Assembly: GCA_027033525.1 (NCBI GenBank)
Contig: JALVLD010000010.1
Coordinates: forward strand, 1 to 17,577
Source: Candidatus Dojkabacteria bacterium
Lineage (GTDB): Bacteria; Patescibacteriota; Dojkabacteria; GCA-002793355
Reading direction: 5' to 3'
DNA: 17,577 nt
The notes beneath the pieces are model-generated. The model worked only from the letters and a program-made list of their open reading frames with translations, was not told the origin of the DNA and did no database searches. The position numbers and the translations under genes are program-made. This document shows positions 1 through 7,461 of this stretch, one piece after another; the first letter of the stretch is position 1, and every line of letters begins with the position of its first letter.

Positions 1-260
1 AAAGCTACTAACTTTATTCTGATACCAATTTTTTCTAATGGTAACTTATTATCTTGCTCCTTTAACCAAAAAGCTTTATAAACAATTTTTGGAAATACAG
101 TAACTGGATTTAAATAATAAAGTTTCAGATGTTCTACATACCTACTAATTACTTTATAGACCGCCAAAAAACGCTCATCAACGTATAACATATCATTCTC
201 CCACCAAACTGGGAGCCCAACACGTGAACTTAAATTTGTTTTTGGTTTTTGTTTATTCAT
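1..260 (-). CDS. Unknown protein, truncated at the left window edge
   Basis: An open frame of 86 codons begins with ATG at 260-258 and runs off the left edge with no stop. Its start overlaps the last 8 nt of the upstream yggT-like gene (ATGAATAA), the tight coupling usual for co-transcribed genes, and this is the best evidence that it is real. The visible part is basic and rich in aromatic residues (for example GLPVWWEND and VEHLKLYYLN), with no signal peptide or clear membrane segment. I do not recognise the family and assign no function. Confidence 0.5.
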   Translation of the reverse strand, partial: MNKQKPKTNLSSRVGLPVWWENDMLYVDERFLAVYKVISRYVEHLKLYYLNPVTVFPKIVYKAFWLKEQDNKLPLEKIGIRIKLVA

Positions 261-537
261 CATACGCCTTTTTGGACTTTGGTATTAAATAAGAAATTGT
301 GCTTAAAGCGATTACTACAAAAAGTGCGGCTAAATCCAATTTAAAATTTAAAATATACAAATCAAAGTGAAATATAGCAGCAAAAGGGCCAACCATTAAA
401 TCCGTAACTCGCATTACCAAGCTTATTAACATAAAATTTCGTTGTACATTAAGTAACACTAGTATAATTCTAAGCCATAAAAGCGCTTGCAGAAGTATAA
501 CAAGTATACCAACCACTGCAAACACCTTTCGATACAT
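253..537 (-). CDS. Small YggT-like integral membrane protein
   Basis: A 94-residue hydrophobic protein with an N-terminal membrane helix (about residues 5-30), a short loop carrying a 'MVGPF' segment that resembles the 'TEPLLAPFR' region of YggT proteins, and a second hydrophobic span (about 65-86) ending in a basic, polar tail. This layout and length fit the YggT family, whose members are membrane proteins of poorly defined role, linked to osmotic tolerance and often found near cell-division genes. Sequence similarity is judged by eye only. A consensus-like promoter ends 5 nt before the ATG, so its mRNA may be leaderless. It overlaps the next, truncated gene by 8 nt. Confidence 0.5.
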   Translation of the reverse strand: MYRKVFAVVGILVILLQALLWLRIILVLLNVQRNFMLISLVMRVTDLMVGPFAAIFHFDLYILNFKLDLAALFVVIALSTISYLIPKSKKAYDE

Positions 538-542
538 TATAA

Positions 543-570
543 ATTATACTAAAATTAGACCGTAAGTCAA
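543..570 (-). promoter_or_regulatory. Sigma70-type promoter of the yggT-like gene, probably leaderless
   Basis: On the minus strand, TTGACT (570-565) is followed by a 16-nt spacer and TATAAT (548-543). Only 5 nt separate the -10 box from the ATG at 537, so the predicted transcription start falls on or next to the start codon. Confidence 0.7.
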
Positions 571-582
571 TTAGAAATAGAG

Positions 583-1626
583 TTAATCCTTTAAAATCTT
601 TAACGTATCGCTGGAAACTGCCGCGTCCTTTTTAGGCTCATTTGCAGAACTTGAAGTCTTCTCTATTCCCTTTGGAAAATACACTTTTGTACGTAAAATT
701 TTATGATACTCCCCAAAGCCTAAATCGTCAGGTTTGTTACTAACAATTGCCTTCTGAAATTGTCTGACTTGGCTAGATGCATAATCTGCCATAGCAACGA
801 TAGCAGCTTCGATAGTCGCAGGCCTAACTACAGCTCCATATTCTAATTCATGATGATGAGATAATATTATGTGTATTAGCTGTAATTTCAGCTCTTCGTC
901 AAAGTCCTTTGGCAAAAAAGAATTCACAAGTTCTACCGCTAATACAATATGGCCAATTAAATATCCCTTCTTGCTTCGCCTAAAACTAAAATTTTTAAAT
1001 TCATAATCATATATTTTGCCAATATCATGCAATAAAGCACCACTAACGACAATATCTCTATCTGCCTCTGGATAATGTTTTAAAATCCCTAAGGCAATTT
1101 CTACAACTTCTAAAGTGTGCTCTAATAACCCCCCAATATAATCGTGATGCACCCGTTCGCCAGCAGGCATTGTTCTGAACTCCTCAGCGATTTGTTTGTC
1201 TGTAAATATATCTTTTAATAACTTTTTTAAATCTTTATTGCTAAAAGCTTCTATATAATTTAACAACTTAGTATATAGCAGGTCTATGTTCTTATTGGTA
1301 CTTGCAACTAAATCAGATAAATTATATTCCTCAGCCTTGGCAAGAGCCCTAATTGTTAATGTCTTTTGGTCATTGTAGCTCTCCGACACAAAATCTACTT
1401 GCACCACATCTCCCTTTTGTAAAGTAGCCAAACTGCAAAAGGGGAAATAATCTTGCCATATTTGAGCAACTATTGTTCCAGTCTTATCGCGCAATACCAA
1501 TCTATAATAAGGCTTTCCTTGCTTAGTCATATGTTGCCTAATATCTTCTAATATAAAAGGCTCATTTTTACCACTTACGCCGGCAGCATTGTCTAAAATG
1601 TCGCTAACAAAAATCTTCTTCTGCAT
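583..1626 (-). CDS. YhaM-like OB-fold/HD-domain 3'-5' exoribonuclease
   Basis: A 347-residue protein with an N-terminal OB-fold-like region (about 20-95) and a C-terminal HD phosphohydrolase domain. Putative metal ligands are H170 (in GLLEHTLEV), the H200-D201 pair (LLHDIGK), H226 (LIGHI), the histidines at 257-259 (SHHHE) and D281. This arrangement and length match YhaM of Bacillus, a 3'-5' exoribonuclease that trims RNA ends. The C-terminal 25 or so residues are polar and Ser/Lys-rich, probably disordered. It starts 2 nt after the stop of the EamA transporter gene, so they are probably co-transcribed. No Shine-Dalgarno is seen. A cyclic-nucleotide hydrolase role cannot be excluded for an HD protein, but the OB domain favours nucleic acid. 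Confidence 0.8.
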   Translation of the reverse strand: MQKKIFVSDILDNAAGVSGKNEPFILEDIRQHMTKQGKPYYRLVLRDKTGTIVAQIWQDYFPFCSLATLQKGDVVQVDFVSESYNDQKTLTIRALAKAEEYNLSDLVASTNKNIDLLYTKLLNYIEAFSNKDLKKLLKDIFTDKQIAEEFRTMPAGERVHHDYIGGLLEHTLEVVEIALGILKHYPEADRDIVVSGALLHDIGKIYDYEFKNFSFRRSKKGYLIGHIVLAVELVNSFLPKDFDEELKLQLIHIILSHHHELEYGAVVRPATIEAAIVAMADYASSQVRQFQKAIVSNKPDDLGFGEYHKILRTKVYFPKGIEKTSSSANEPKKDAAVSSDTLKILKD

Positions 1627-1628
1627 AT

Positions 1629-2552
1629 TTAATTTTTCTTTATATTAACCCAAAATGCAAATAAATCTAAAAATGCCCAAAGAAAGAATAAAAACCAATT
1701 TAACGGCTCATGTAACCAAACCGCTGCCAAAGGAATCGCAAATAAAGGCTGCAGATAGGTGTAGTACAGAGCCTCTGACACTTCCATTGCTTCTACTGCC
1801 TTAACATATGCAATTAATGCCGCAACCGATGCGAATAAGGCTAAATACACAATGCCAGGATTTAACAAAAGGATTAAAACAGCGGGAAAACTAAAATAAT
1901 TTGGGGCCACAAATAAACTTAGTCCTGCTAAAAATATTGTAGATGTTAAAAAACCATAAAAGTTAAATTGCCATACAAAATCTTTTGGTATTTTCATATT
2001 GCCATGAGCACTTTCTAATTTAGCCCACCTGACCGCGAAACTCGTGGCCAAAAATATTAAATTTGCAAGGAGTATAAGGACTCCGCCCAATATACCACTG
2101 GATGCCGTTGAATGTAAGGACAATCCACCAAGCCCAATAAAAGCAACGACTGCTATTAGGGTACCAATAAGCTCATTTTTCTCTACCTTTTCCTTAAAAT
2201 ACAAAACTCCTATAATATCCGCCATAATTGGTGTGGTACCTGCCAACACCGCGGCAAAGCCAGAATTAACTATGTCTAGACCAGCAAATAAAAAAAGTAA
2301 TACTATTGCATTTTGCAAAAAGGCCATAATTAACAAAAATTTATGTTTAAACCAAAAGCCTACGTCAAAACGTTTTTTTAATATCAACATCATAACAAGT
2401 AAGAAAAGCGTAGCCCAAATGAATCGATACGCTAAAAAAACAGCTACTGGTATACCACGCATGTACACTTTAATAATCGGTGGAGCTATACCCCAAAGTA
2501 TAGTGTTAACTAACATCAGTGCAATAGCCTTAATTTTTTGCTTTTGTCTCAC
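1629..2552 (-). CDS. EamA/DMT-superfamily transporter
   Basis: A 307-residue, very hydrophobic protein with about ten predicted membrane helices in two five-helix repeats, as in the drug/metabolite transporter superfamily. Characteristic pieces are the 'NTILWGIAPP' first helix, 'AYRFIWATLFL' and 'GTTPIMADIIGVLYFKEKV' in repeat one, and 'YYTYLQPLFAIPLAAVWLHEP' (in part) in repeat two. The substrate cannot be read from sequence; related proteins export amino acids or other metabolites. The chosen start is GTG (2552-2550); the first in-frame ATG would remove 11 residues just before the first helix. It follows two tRNA-Thr genes and lies 2 nt upstream of the YhaM-like gene. Confidence 0.85.
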   Translation of the reverse strand: MRQKQKIKAIALMLVNTILWGIAPPIIKVYMRGIPVAVFLAYRFIWATLFLLVMMLILKKRFDVGFWFKHKFLLIMAFLQNAIVLLFLFAGLDIVNSGFAAVLAGTTPIMADIIGVLYFKEKVEKNELIGTLIAVVAFIGLGGLSLHSTASSGILGGVLILLANLIFLATSFAVRWAKLESAHGNMKIPKDFVWQFNFYGFLTSTIFLAGLSLFVAPNYFSFPAVLILLLNPGIVYLALFASVAALIAYVKAVEAMEVSEALYYTYLQPLFAIPLAAVWLHEPLNWFLFFLWAFLDLFAFWVNIKKN

Positions 2553-2581
2553 ACTATTTTAAGCTAAGGAAATTAGAACCA

Positions 2582-2655
2582 AGCTGGAACCGGGACTCGA
2601 ACCCGGGACCTCACCCTTACCAAGGGTGTGCTCTGGCCAGCTGAGCTATTCCAGC
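2582..2655 (-). tRNA. tRNA-Thr (anticodon GGT)
   Basis: Complete cloverleaf: acceptor GCTGGAA paired with TTCCAGC, D-stem GCTC/GAGC, anticodon stem CACCC/GGGTG with loop TTGGTAA (anticodon GGT, reading ACC and ACU), T-stem CCGGG/CCCGG with loop TTCGAGT. Position 73 is U. The 3' CCA is not encoded. It lies 3 nt after the second tRNA-Thr and is probably on the same transcript. Confidence 0.96.
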
Positions 2656-2658
2656 ATA

Positions 2659-2730
2659 AGCCGGAGATGGGATTCGAACCCATGACATGCGGTTTACAAA
2701 ACCGCTGCTCTACCACTGAGCTACTCCGGC
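2659..2730 (-). tRNA. tRNA-Thr (anticodon TGT)
   Basis: Complete cloverleaf: acceptor GCCGGAG/CTCCGGC, D-stem GCTC/GAGC, anticodon stem GCGGT/ACCGC with loop TTTGTAA (anticodon TGT, reading ACA and possibly other ACN), T-stem ATGGG/CCCAT with loop TTCGAAT. Position 73 is U, as in the neighbouring tRNA-Thr. CCA is not encoded. Confidence 0.96.
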
Positions 2731-2740
2731 ACTTGTCAGA

Positions 2741-2770
2741 ATTATAAATGATATCTAATCTACTTTACAA
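2741..2770 (-). promoter_or_regulatory. Promoter of the tandem tRNA-Thr genes
   Basis: On the minus strand, TTGTAA (2770-2765), an 18-nt spacer and a perfect TATAAT (2746-2741) lie just after the M50 protease stop codon. The tRNA 5' end follows 10 nt after the -10 box, so the leader would be only a few nucleotides. Confidence 0.65.
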
Positions 2771-3409
2771 CTAATGTTCTTGCCCTTTGATAAAAAATAT
2801 TAATGGTCTTACAAAAATAAGATGCAATAACGAAACAAGCTTTAATGTATAACTGACCAAAAATCGACCAAAGTCTAAAACCCAAAACAACAAAACGATT
2901 AGCACTGGCCCATACCTTTCATATTCAGTTAAATATTCATCGTAGCGCTCCGGAAGGATCAGTTTTAAAAACTTATAACCATCAAGAGGTGGTATTGGAA
3001 ACAAATTAAAAAGTGCTAAAAGCACGTTTATCAACACAAATCCATATAAGGCTACTGCCCAAAGGCTAGACAACCCCAATTGTAGCCCTAACTCTCTTAA
3101 CAATAAGCCTACAATCCCTAAAAGAATATTTGATGTAGGTCCAGCTACAGCTACAAGCGCCATATCCCTTCTAGGATTTTTAAAATTTGCGGCATTAACA
3201 GGGACTGGTTTTGCCCAACCAATATTAAATAAGAAGAATGTTATAATTCCCAACAAATCCAAATGCCTTAAGGGATTAAAGGTCAGCCGCCCATATATAC
3301 GCGGGGTCTGATCCCCAAGCTTGTCTGCAACAAAAGCATGAGCATACTCGTGAAAAGTAATAGCTATTAAAAATGACACAATCCCTGCCACCCACAAGAC
3401 AAAATTCAT
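2771..3409 (-). CDS. Site-2 protease family (M50) membrane metalloprotease
   Basis: A 212-residue polytopic membrane protein. The zinc-binding motif HEYAH (H20, E21, H24) lies in the first membrane segment, and the second conserved motif, NLFPIPPLDG with D143 as the third zinc ligand, lies near residue 140. The short form without a PDZ domain matches the compact M50B group, which cleaves substrates within the membrane; the substrate is unknown. The 'GRLTFNPLRHLDLLG' segment after the first helix is also typical. It lies 24 nt downstream of tRNA-Arg and is followed by the promoter of the tRNA-Thr pair. No Shine-Dalgarno is visible. Confidence 0.92.
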   Translation of the reverse strand: MNFVLWVAGIVSFLIAITFHEYAHAFVADKLGDQTPRIYGRLTFNPLRHLDLLGIITFFLFNIGWAKPVPVNAANFKNPRRDMALVAVAGPTSNILLGIVGLLLRELGLQLGLSSLWAVALYGFVLINVLLALFNLFPIPPLDGYKFLKLILPERYDEYLTEYERYGPVLIVLLFWVLDFGRFLVSYTLKLVSLLHLIFVRPLIFFIKGQEH

Positions 3410-3432
3410 GTGTTTTTATTGTTATATTACAA

Positions 3433-3506
3433 CGCGCCTGGAGGGACTCGAACCCCCAACCGCTAGCTCCGCAAGCTAGTGCTCTATCCAGTTGAGCTAC
3501 AGGCGC
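3433..3506 (-). tRNA. tRNA-Arg (anticodon GCG)
   Basis: Complete cloverleaf: acceptor GCGCCTG/CAGGCGC, D-stem GCTC/GAGC, anticodon stem CTAGC/GCTAG with loop TTGCGGA, T-stem GGGGG/CCCTC with loop TTCGAGT. The anticodon is GCG, reading CGC and CGU, with G37 and G73. Most bacteria use ACG edited to ICG for these codons. It sits between khpA and the M50 gene with no promoter of its own, so it is probably cut from the mRNA. CCA is not encoded. Confidence 0.95.
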
Positions 3507-3509
3507 ACA

Positions 3510-3524
3510 CCCCCAAAATGGGGG
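3510..3524 (-). other. GC hairpin between khpA and tRNA-Arg
   Basis: CCCCCA and TGGGGG form a perfect 6-bp stem with a 3-nt loop, 10 nt after the khpA stop and 3 nt before the tRNA-Arg 5' end. No T-tract follows on the minus strand, so it is not a standard terminator. It could protect the khpA mRNA 3' end when the tRNA is processed out. Confidence 0.5.
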
Positions 3525-3534
3525 AGCATCGCCA

Positions 3535-3765
3535 CTACTCAGCAATGTCTACACGAACAAAAACGCCATCTTTAATGGCCTTAACCCTAACAATAGAGCG
3601 AATAGCATTAATTACAGCACCTTTTTTCCCTATTACGGCCCCCATATCTTCTTTTGCTACATGAATTGTAATATTTATCCTATCACCATCTTGCTCTTCT
3701 GTGACCTCTACAGCATCAGGATTTCTAACTATATTTTTTACTATATATTCTACTAATTCTTTCAT
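3535..3765 (-). CDS. khpA: KH-domain RNA-binding protein KhpA (YlqC-like)
   Basis: A 76-residue protein made almost entirely of one KH domain. The RNA-contacting GxxG loop is GKKG in 'VIGKKGAVINAIRS' (about residues 45-58). Length and position directly after rpsP match KhpA/YlqC, which in Gram-positive bacteria pairs with KhpB, binds many RNAs and influences cell elongation and division. No other domain is present. The gene lies 27 nt after rpsP. No Shine-Dalgarno precedes the ATG; the upstream stretch is AT-only apart from two bases. Confidence 0.9.
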   Translation of the reverse strand: MKELVEYIVKNIVRNPDAVEVTEEQDGDRINITIHVAKEDMGAVIGKKGAVINAIRSIVRVKAIKDGVFVRVDIAE

Positions 3766-3792
3766 TGTTAAATATTAACAAATTTAAATATT

Positions 3793-4119
3793 TTATTTCT
3801 TGGCCTCATCCCTTTTAGCAGCCTTTTGTTGCTGTTCTTTCCCTTTCGCTTTTTTAGGCTTGTCAGGCCATAACTTCTTTTTCTCCTCTACCGGTAATAT
3901 TAACTTAAGAACAGCATCAGAAGGCTTAGCTCCTTGAGATACCCAATAATTATACCTATCCATGTTAATTCTATATTTCGGTTTTTTCTTTAAAAGAGGA
4001 TTGTACCATCCTAAAGATTCTATATACTGCCCTGTGGCCTTCCAATGAGAGGGAATTACAACTATCCTAAAAAAAGGCTGGTGTTTCTTTCCAAATCGCA
4101 TCAATCTAATTCTTAACAT
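3793..4119 (-). CDS. rpsP: Small-subunit ribosomal protein bS16
   Basis: A 108-residue protein that begins 'MLRIRLMRFGKKHQPFFRIVV' (split here: MLRIRLMRFG then KKHQPFFRIVV), the hallmark N-terminus of bS16, followed by 'ESLGWYNPL' and 'GAKPSDAVLKL'. The family core is about 80 residues; the extra C-terminal 25 residues are Lys/Ala/Gln-rich and probably contact rRNA. Its start overlaps the end of rnc by 14 nt in a different frame. The order rpsP-khpA is conserved in many bacteria and supports both calls. Confidence 0.97.
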   Translation of the reverse strand: MLRIRLMRFGKKHQPFFRIVVIPSHWKATGQYIESLGWYNPLLKKKPKYRINMDRYNYWVSQGAKPSDAVLKLILPVEEKKKLWPDKPKKAKGKEQQQKAAKRDEAKK

Positions 4120-4921
4120 TTTGTTGTTTTATTATCTTATTTATTTTTTGCAAAGCGTTTTGTGCAGCATTTTCTTGCGCCCGCTGCTTCGATGGTCCAA
4201 TCCCTGAACCAATTATCTTGTCTTGTAATTTTACCACAGCTGTATAGCGCTTAGCATGGGCAGCACCTTCTTCATTAATTATCTCATAAATAGGAGTTAA
4301 TTTAAAGTATTCCTGTGTTATTTCTTGCAGGTGTGTTTTAGGATCTTTATAACTTTGAGTACGGATTATATTTTTTATCCTTGGTATTAAATTACTAAGA
4401 ATAAATTTTTGAGCTTTACGTATACCTGAATCTAAAAATAAAGCTCCAACGATAGCTTCAAACATATTGGCCAAAATATATGGTTTTTCTCGCCCACCAG
4501 TACGAACTTCACCTGGACCAAGCAGAATAAAATTGTTGATTTCTAGTTCCTTAATAACATCTGCCAAAGTCTCTGTCCTTACTGTAGCAGCGCGTATTAA
4601 TGTTAAAACCCCCTCCGGGTACTGAGGATAGTTCTTAAACAAGAACTCTGAAATAACAGTTTCTAAAACAGCATCGCCTAAAAATTCTATGCGCTCATTA
4701 GAATAAATAACCCCTTTATGCTTCTTTAAAATATTAATATACGAACGATGTGTTAAAGCAACTAATAAAATCCCCTTTGTTCGGAATTGATATCCAACAA
4801 TACGCTCAACCTGTTTAATGGCAAATGCTTCTTCAGGAGAAATTGGAATTTTTAAAAAATCACGAGGTTTACTTAACAACACCACCCTAGGTTTCTTATG
4901 TTTATTCTGTTTTAACTGCAT
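4106..4921 (-). CDS. rnc: Ribonuclease III
   Basis: A 271-residue protein with an RNase III domain carrying the signature NERIEFLGDAVL (75-86; acidic residues E76, E79, D83) and a C-terminal double-stranded-RNA-binding domain (about 193-262, THLQEITQEYF to AQENAAQNAL). It matures rRNA and cuts structured mRNAs. Two oddities. The N-terminal segment before the usual domain start is about 35 residues longer than in most family members. The second metal-ligand cluster reads ANMFEAIVGAL, so the usual catalytic Asp (D114 in E. coli) is Asn152, while the partner Glu is kept (E155). The start overlaps nusB by 20 nt; GTG codons at residues 13-14 are alternative starts. Confidence 0.95.
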   Translation of the reverse strand: MQLKQNKHKKPRVVLLSKPRDFLKIPISPEEAFAIKQVERIVGYQFRTKGILLVALTHRSYINILKKHKGVIYSNERIEFLGDAVLETVISEFLFKNYPQYPEGVLTLIRAATVRTETLADVIKELEINNFILLGPGEVRTGGREKPYILANMFEAIVGALFLDSGIRKAQKFILSNLIPRIKNIIRTQSYKDPKTHLQEITQEYFKLTPIYEIINEEGAAHAKRYTAVVKLQDKIIGSGIGPSKQRAQENAAQNALQKINKIIKQQNVKN

Positions 4922-5336
4922 CTTCTACTAAGTCTGGAAATTTATCCCGCAATATCTTACCTAAAACACCATTTACAAACCTATAACTATTTTCGCTTCC
5001 ATACACTTTAGCAAGCTCAACTGCCTCATTTATTGCAACTTTAACAGGCACAATACGTGCCAGGAAACCTTCAGCGATTGCAACTGCCAATATGGCTAAA
5101 TCTACCTTGTTTATATCCTCGAAACGACGCTTAGGGGAATATTGAGATATAAGCTCAAATATTTTTGTTTTATTATTTTTTAGAATATCCTTTACCGTAT
5201 TATAGTAATTATTGTCTATCTGATTAGGCAAAAATTTCGACCTAATGCTGGACAGATCTGGCATAAAATCCCCCTCTAAACCAGCATAAAATTCTTGAAC
5301 TAAACGTAGACGTGAGTTTCTTCGAAGTTTTAGCAT
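4902..5336 (-). CDS. nusB: Transcription antitermination factor NusB
   Basis: A 144-residue all-helical protein. 'RNSRLRLVQEFYAG' at the N-terminus, 'ISQYSPKRRFEDINKVDLAILAVAIAEG' in the middle (quoted in part: INKVDLAILAVAIAEG) and 'VPVKVAINEAVELAKVYGSENSYRFVNGVLGKI' (key part: AINEAVELAKVYGSENSY) at the C-terminus are typical NusB. It works with S10 and other Nus factors in rRNA antitermination. I chose ATG at 5336, which lies 5 nt after the rpmF stop. A TTG start 21 nt upstream would overlap rpmF by 16 nt and add seven non-conserved residues. A GGAG lies about 13 nt before the ATG, inside rpmF, too far to be an ordinary ribosome binding site. Confidence 0.93.
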   Translation of the reverse strand: MLKLRRNSRLRLVQEFYAGLEGDFMPDLSSIRSKFLPNQIDNNYYNTVKDILKNNKTKIFELISQYSPKRRFEDINKVDLAILAVAIAEGFLARIVPVKVAINEAVELAKVYGSENSYRFVNGVLGKILRDKFPDLVEDAVKTE

Positions 5337-5341
5337 ATTTG

Positions 5342-5503
5342 TTAGTAAGCTCCACAATTAGGACACCTCATATGTGGAATCTTTAAGTGCCCACACTTTT
5401 TACACTTTACCTTGCTTGTCAAAATCTTTTTCGTCTTTCTTAATTTCTTGGCCATATTTTCCCGGCTCTTGCGCTTACTAATCCGCCTTTTTGGTACTGC
5501 CAT
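5342..5503 (-). CDS. rpmF: Large-subunit ribosomal protein bL32
   Basis: A 53-residue protein starting MAVPKRRISKRKSRENM, the standard bL32 N-terminus, and carrying a zinc ribbon made of CKKC (C34, C37) and CPNC (C47, C50). It keeps all four cysteines, so it is the zinc-binding form. It is the first gene behind a strong promoter at 5537-5565 and is followed 5 nt later by nusB, then rnc, rpsP and khpA, suggesting a translation and RNA-processing operon. There is no Shine-Dalgarno in the 30-nt leader, only an A/T-rich stretch. Confidence 0.96.
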   Translation of the reverse strand: MAVPKRRISKRKSRENMAKKLRKTKKILTSKVKCKKCGHLKIPHMRCPNCGAY

Positions 5504-5536
5504 AAGAAAAAACTTTTAAATTACACAATAATGCTA

Positions 5537-5565
5537 AGTATACTATAGTTATTAAGAATATTCAA
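5537..5565 (-). promoter_or_regulatory. Sigma70-type promoter of the rpmF-nusB-rnc-rpsP-khpA operon
   Basis: On the minus strand, TTGAAT (5565-5560), a 17-nt spacer and TATACT (5542-5537) lie in the 64-nt gap between the PBP2 stop and rpmF. Predicted transcription would start about 27 nt upstream of the rpmF ATG. Confidence 0.7.
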
Positions 5566-5567
5566 TT

Positions 5568-7445
5568 TTATTTCTTGTAAATATCTAAAAGCACATATCT
5601 CATGACCTCAGCTGCTCTATAACTTGGCCCCCCACCTTCTAATAGCACTACAAAGGAATACTTAGGATTTTTATAAGGCCAAAAACCAATAACCCATGCA
5701 TGCGTTGTCAAATAACCATCTTTTGTCTTTACACCAAACTCAGCAGTCCCAGTTTTTGCAGCAACCTCTACAGGTAGATTGTTTAAAACCCTAATAATAG
5801 CCCGCGGTCCTGAAACAGACATGCGCATCCCTTCTTGTACCACCCTTAAACTCTTAGGCCTCACAAAATCCTTTACCTTAACTTCTGGTGGCAGAGGCTT
5901 TTGGCTACCATCTGGGGAAATAAAAGCCTTAACTAACCGCGGTTTAAACACTGTGCCTAAATTAGCAATAGTAGCCGCAACATTTGCCATTTGAATGGGC
6001 GTAACGAGGGTTATTCCCTGACCAATTGCACTATTACATGCATCACCCTCTGGGTACCAGATAGGATCTAACCACCAATACCCGTGTTTTGCAAGCCAAA
6101 TCTTATTTTCTGGAGAAGGTAACCGTCCCGAAGCTTCTCCAGGTAAATCTATACCTGTCGGACTACCGATTCCAAAATTTTTGGCATATGGTAAAAATTT
6201 ATCTATCCCCATTTTCAACATAGTTTTGCAAAAGAAAATATTACTTGAAACCATTAAGGCATCTCTTACTGTAAGCCATCCATAAACATGTTTATGGTAA
6301 TCTTGAAAAGGAAAATGCCCAGACAAATAAATTACTCCTGTCGCATTAAATCTTGTACTTTCAGAAATAGCCCCAGTATCAAGGGCGGCTGCTGCCACAA
6401 TTGTTTTAAACGTTGACCCTGCAGGCTCCTGCGCAGCGATCGCTCTATTTAATAATGGATAACGTTTATCCTTCACTAACCTTTGATAAGTTTTATAGTC
6501 AATCCCTCCTATAAATAAATTATTATCAAAAGACGGATACGATACCATTGCTATAACTCCACCAGTATGCACATCTAAAATAACTCCTGCCCCACCACGA
6601 GCATGATACTTCTCAACTGCCTTAGCCAAATGTTTATAAAGAGATCTTTGCCAATCCAAGTTTATGTATAACAGTAAAGTGTCTCCATTTATGGGTGGCT
6701 TATAAGAAGTTGCAGCCGATAATATACTCACTATTTGCCCGAACTTATCGGTTTCTACCAACCTTACACCTTTTTTACCTCTAAGCTTCTTATCGTAATA
6801 TGCTTCCAAGCCAGTACGTCCAATAATATCATCCAGAGACAAATCTGATTTTTTCTTTAAATCATCAGCTGTCACATTAGAGGTGTAACCTAAAATATGA
6901 CTTACTAACTCCTTGTAAGGGTAATTACGCTTAGTAGTCTCTAATACGCTAAGCCCCTTTATCTTTCTAGCCTTTATACTTAAGGCTATCTCCTTAGGAA
7001 TTCCATGTAACAAAAGTCGTTTATAGGCATAAGTTCTATCAATTTCCCCCAACTCTTTTACCCTTTGTTGCAAACGAGATTTAAGCGTAGGAAACAGTTT
7101 TGCAACTTCATCTATAGTTATTAATCGCGGACTAAAATACAGATCGTATGAAAGCTCATTTACAGCTAATTTCTTATGATGAAAATCCAAAATAAGTCCA
7201 CGAGATGCAGGAATAACCTGTTCTGTCAACGTGTTATCTGCAGCTAAATTTTTAAACTCTGCATATTTCAAAATCGCTAACTTGGCATGATTTAAAACAA
7301 TTAATGCAAATAAGATTAATATCCAAACAAAAATACTCAACACAATATAACGTTGTGCTGGACCAACTTGCCCCTCCCTGCCCAAAGGCATAGATTTATG
7401 CACTGGCAACTCCTTTAACTGTTTAATTCGAACATGCCCCTTCAT
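5568..7445 (-). CDS. mrdA: Penicillin-binding protein 2 (elongation-specific transpeptidase)
   Basis: A 625-residue class B penicillin-binding protein. One N-terminal membrane helix (about 33-52) is followed by a dimerisation region ('PASRGLILDFHHKKLAVN', 79-96) and the transpeptidase domain with all three active-site motifs: STFK (S344, K347), SSN (400-402) and KTG (564-566). The length and the neighbours mreB-mreC-mreD identify the elongasome PBP2, which crosslinks peptidoglycan in the lateral wall. Its usual partner, the SEDS glycosyltransferase RodA, is not adjacent. The gene starts 16 nt after mreD. About 32 polar, basic residues precede the membrane helix, a cytoplasmic tail. No Shine-Dalgarno is seen. 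Confidence 0.94.
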   Translation of the reverse strand: MKGHVRIKQLKELPVHKSMPLGREGQVGPAQRYIVLSIFVWILILFALIVLNHAKLAILKYAEFKNLAADNTLTEQVIPASRGLILDFHHKKLAVNELSYDLYFSPRLITIDEVAKLFPTLKSRLQQRVKELGEIDRTYAYKRLLLHGIPKEIALSIKARKIKGLSVLETTKRNYPYKELVSHILGYTSNVTADDLKKKSDLSLDDIIGRTGLEAYYDKKLRGKKGVRLVETDKFGQIVSILSAATSYKPPINGDTLLLYINLDWQRSLYKHLAKAVEKYHARGGAGVILDVHTGGVIAMVSYPSFDNNLFIGGIDYKTYQRLVKDKRYPLLNRAIAAQEPAGSTFKTIVAAAALDTGAISESTRFNATGVIYLSGHFPFQDYHKHVYGWLTVRDALMVSSNIFFCKTMLKMGIDKFLPYAKNFGIGSPTGIDLPGEASGRLPSPENKIWLAKHGYWWLDPIWYPEGDACNSAIGQGITLVTPIQMANVAATIANLGTVFKPRLVKAFISPDGSQKPLPPEVKVKDFVRPKSLRVVQEGMRMSVSGPRAIIRVLNNLPVEVAAKTGTAEFGVKTKDGYLTTHAWVIGFWPYKNPKYSFVVLLEGGGPSYRAAEVMRYVLLDIYKK

Positions 7446-7461
7446 TATTCTTTGACTTCGC

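Noticed and set aside
2044..2562. A plus-strand frame of 172 codons
   Set aside because: It is the antisense of the EamA transporter, has no recognisable domain, and is low-complexity Ser/Ile/Lys-rich as expected for a shadow.
3276..3545. A minus-strand frame of 89 codons across tRNA-Arg
   Set aside because: Its protein contains the well-known artefact produced by translating a tRNA gene, and it overlaps both khpA and the M50 gene.
5337..5357. A TTG start for nusB that adds seven residues
   Set aside because: It overlaps rpmF by 16 nt and the added residues are not part of the family; the ATG at 5336 lies directly after the rpmF stop.
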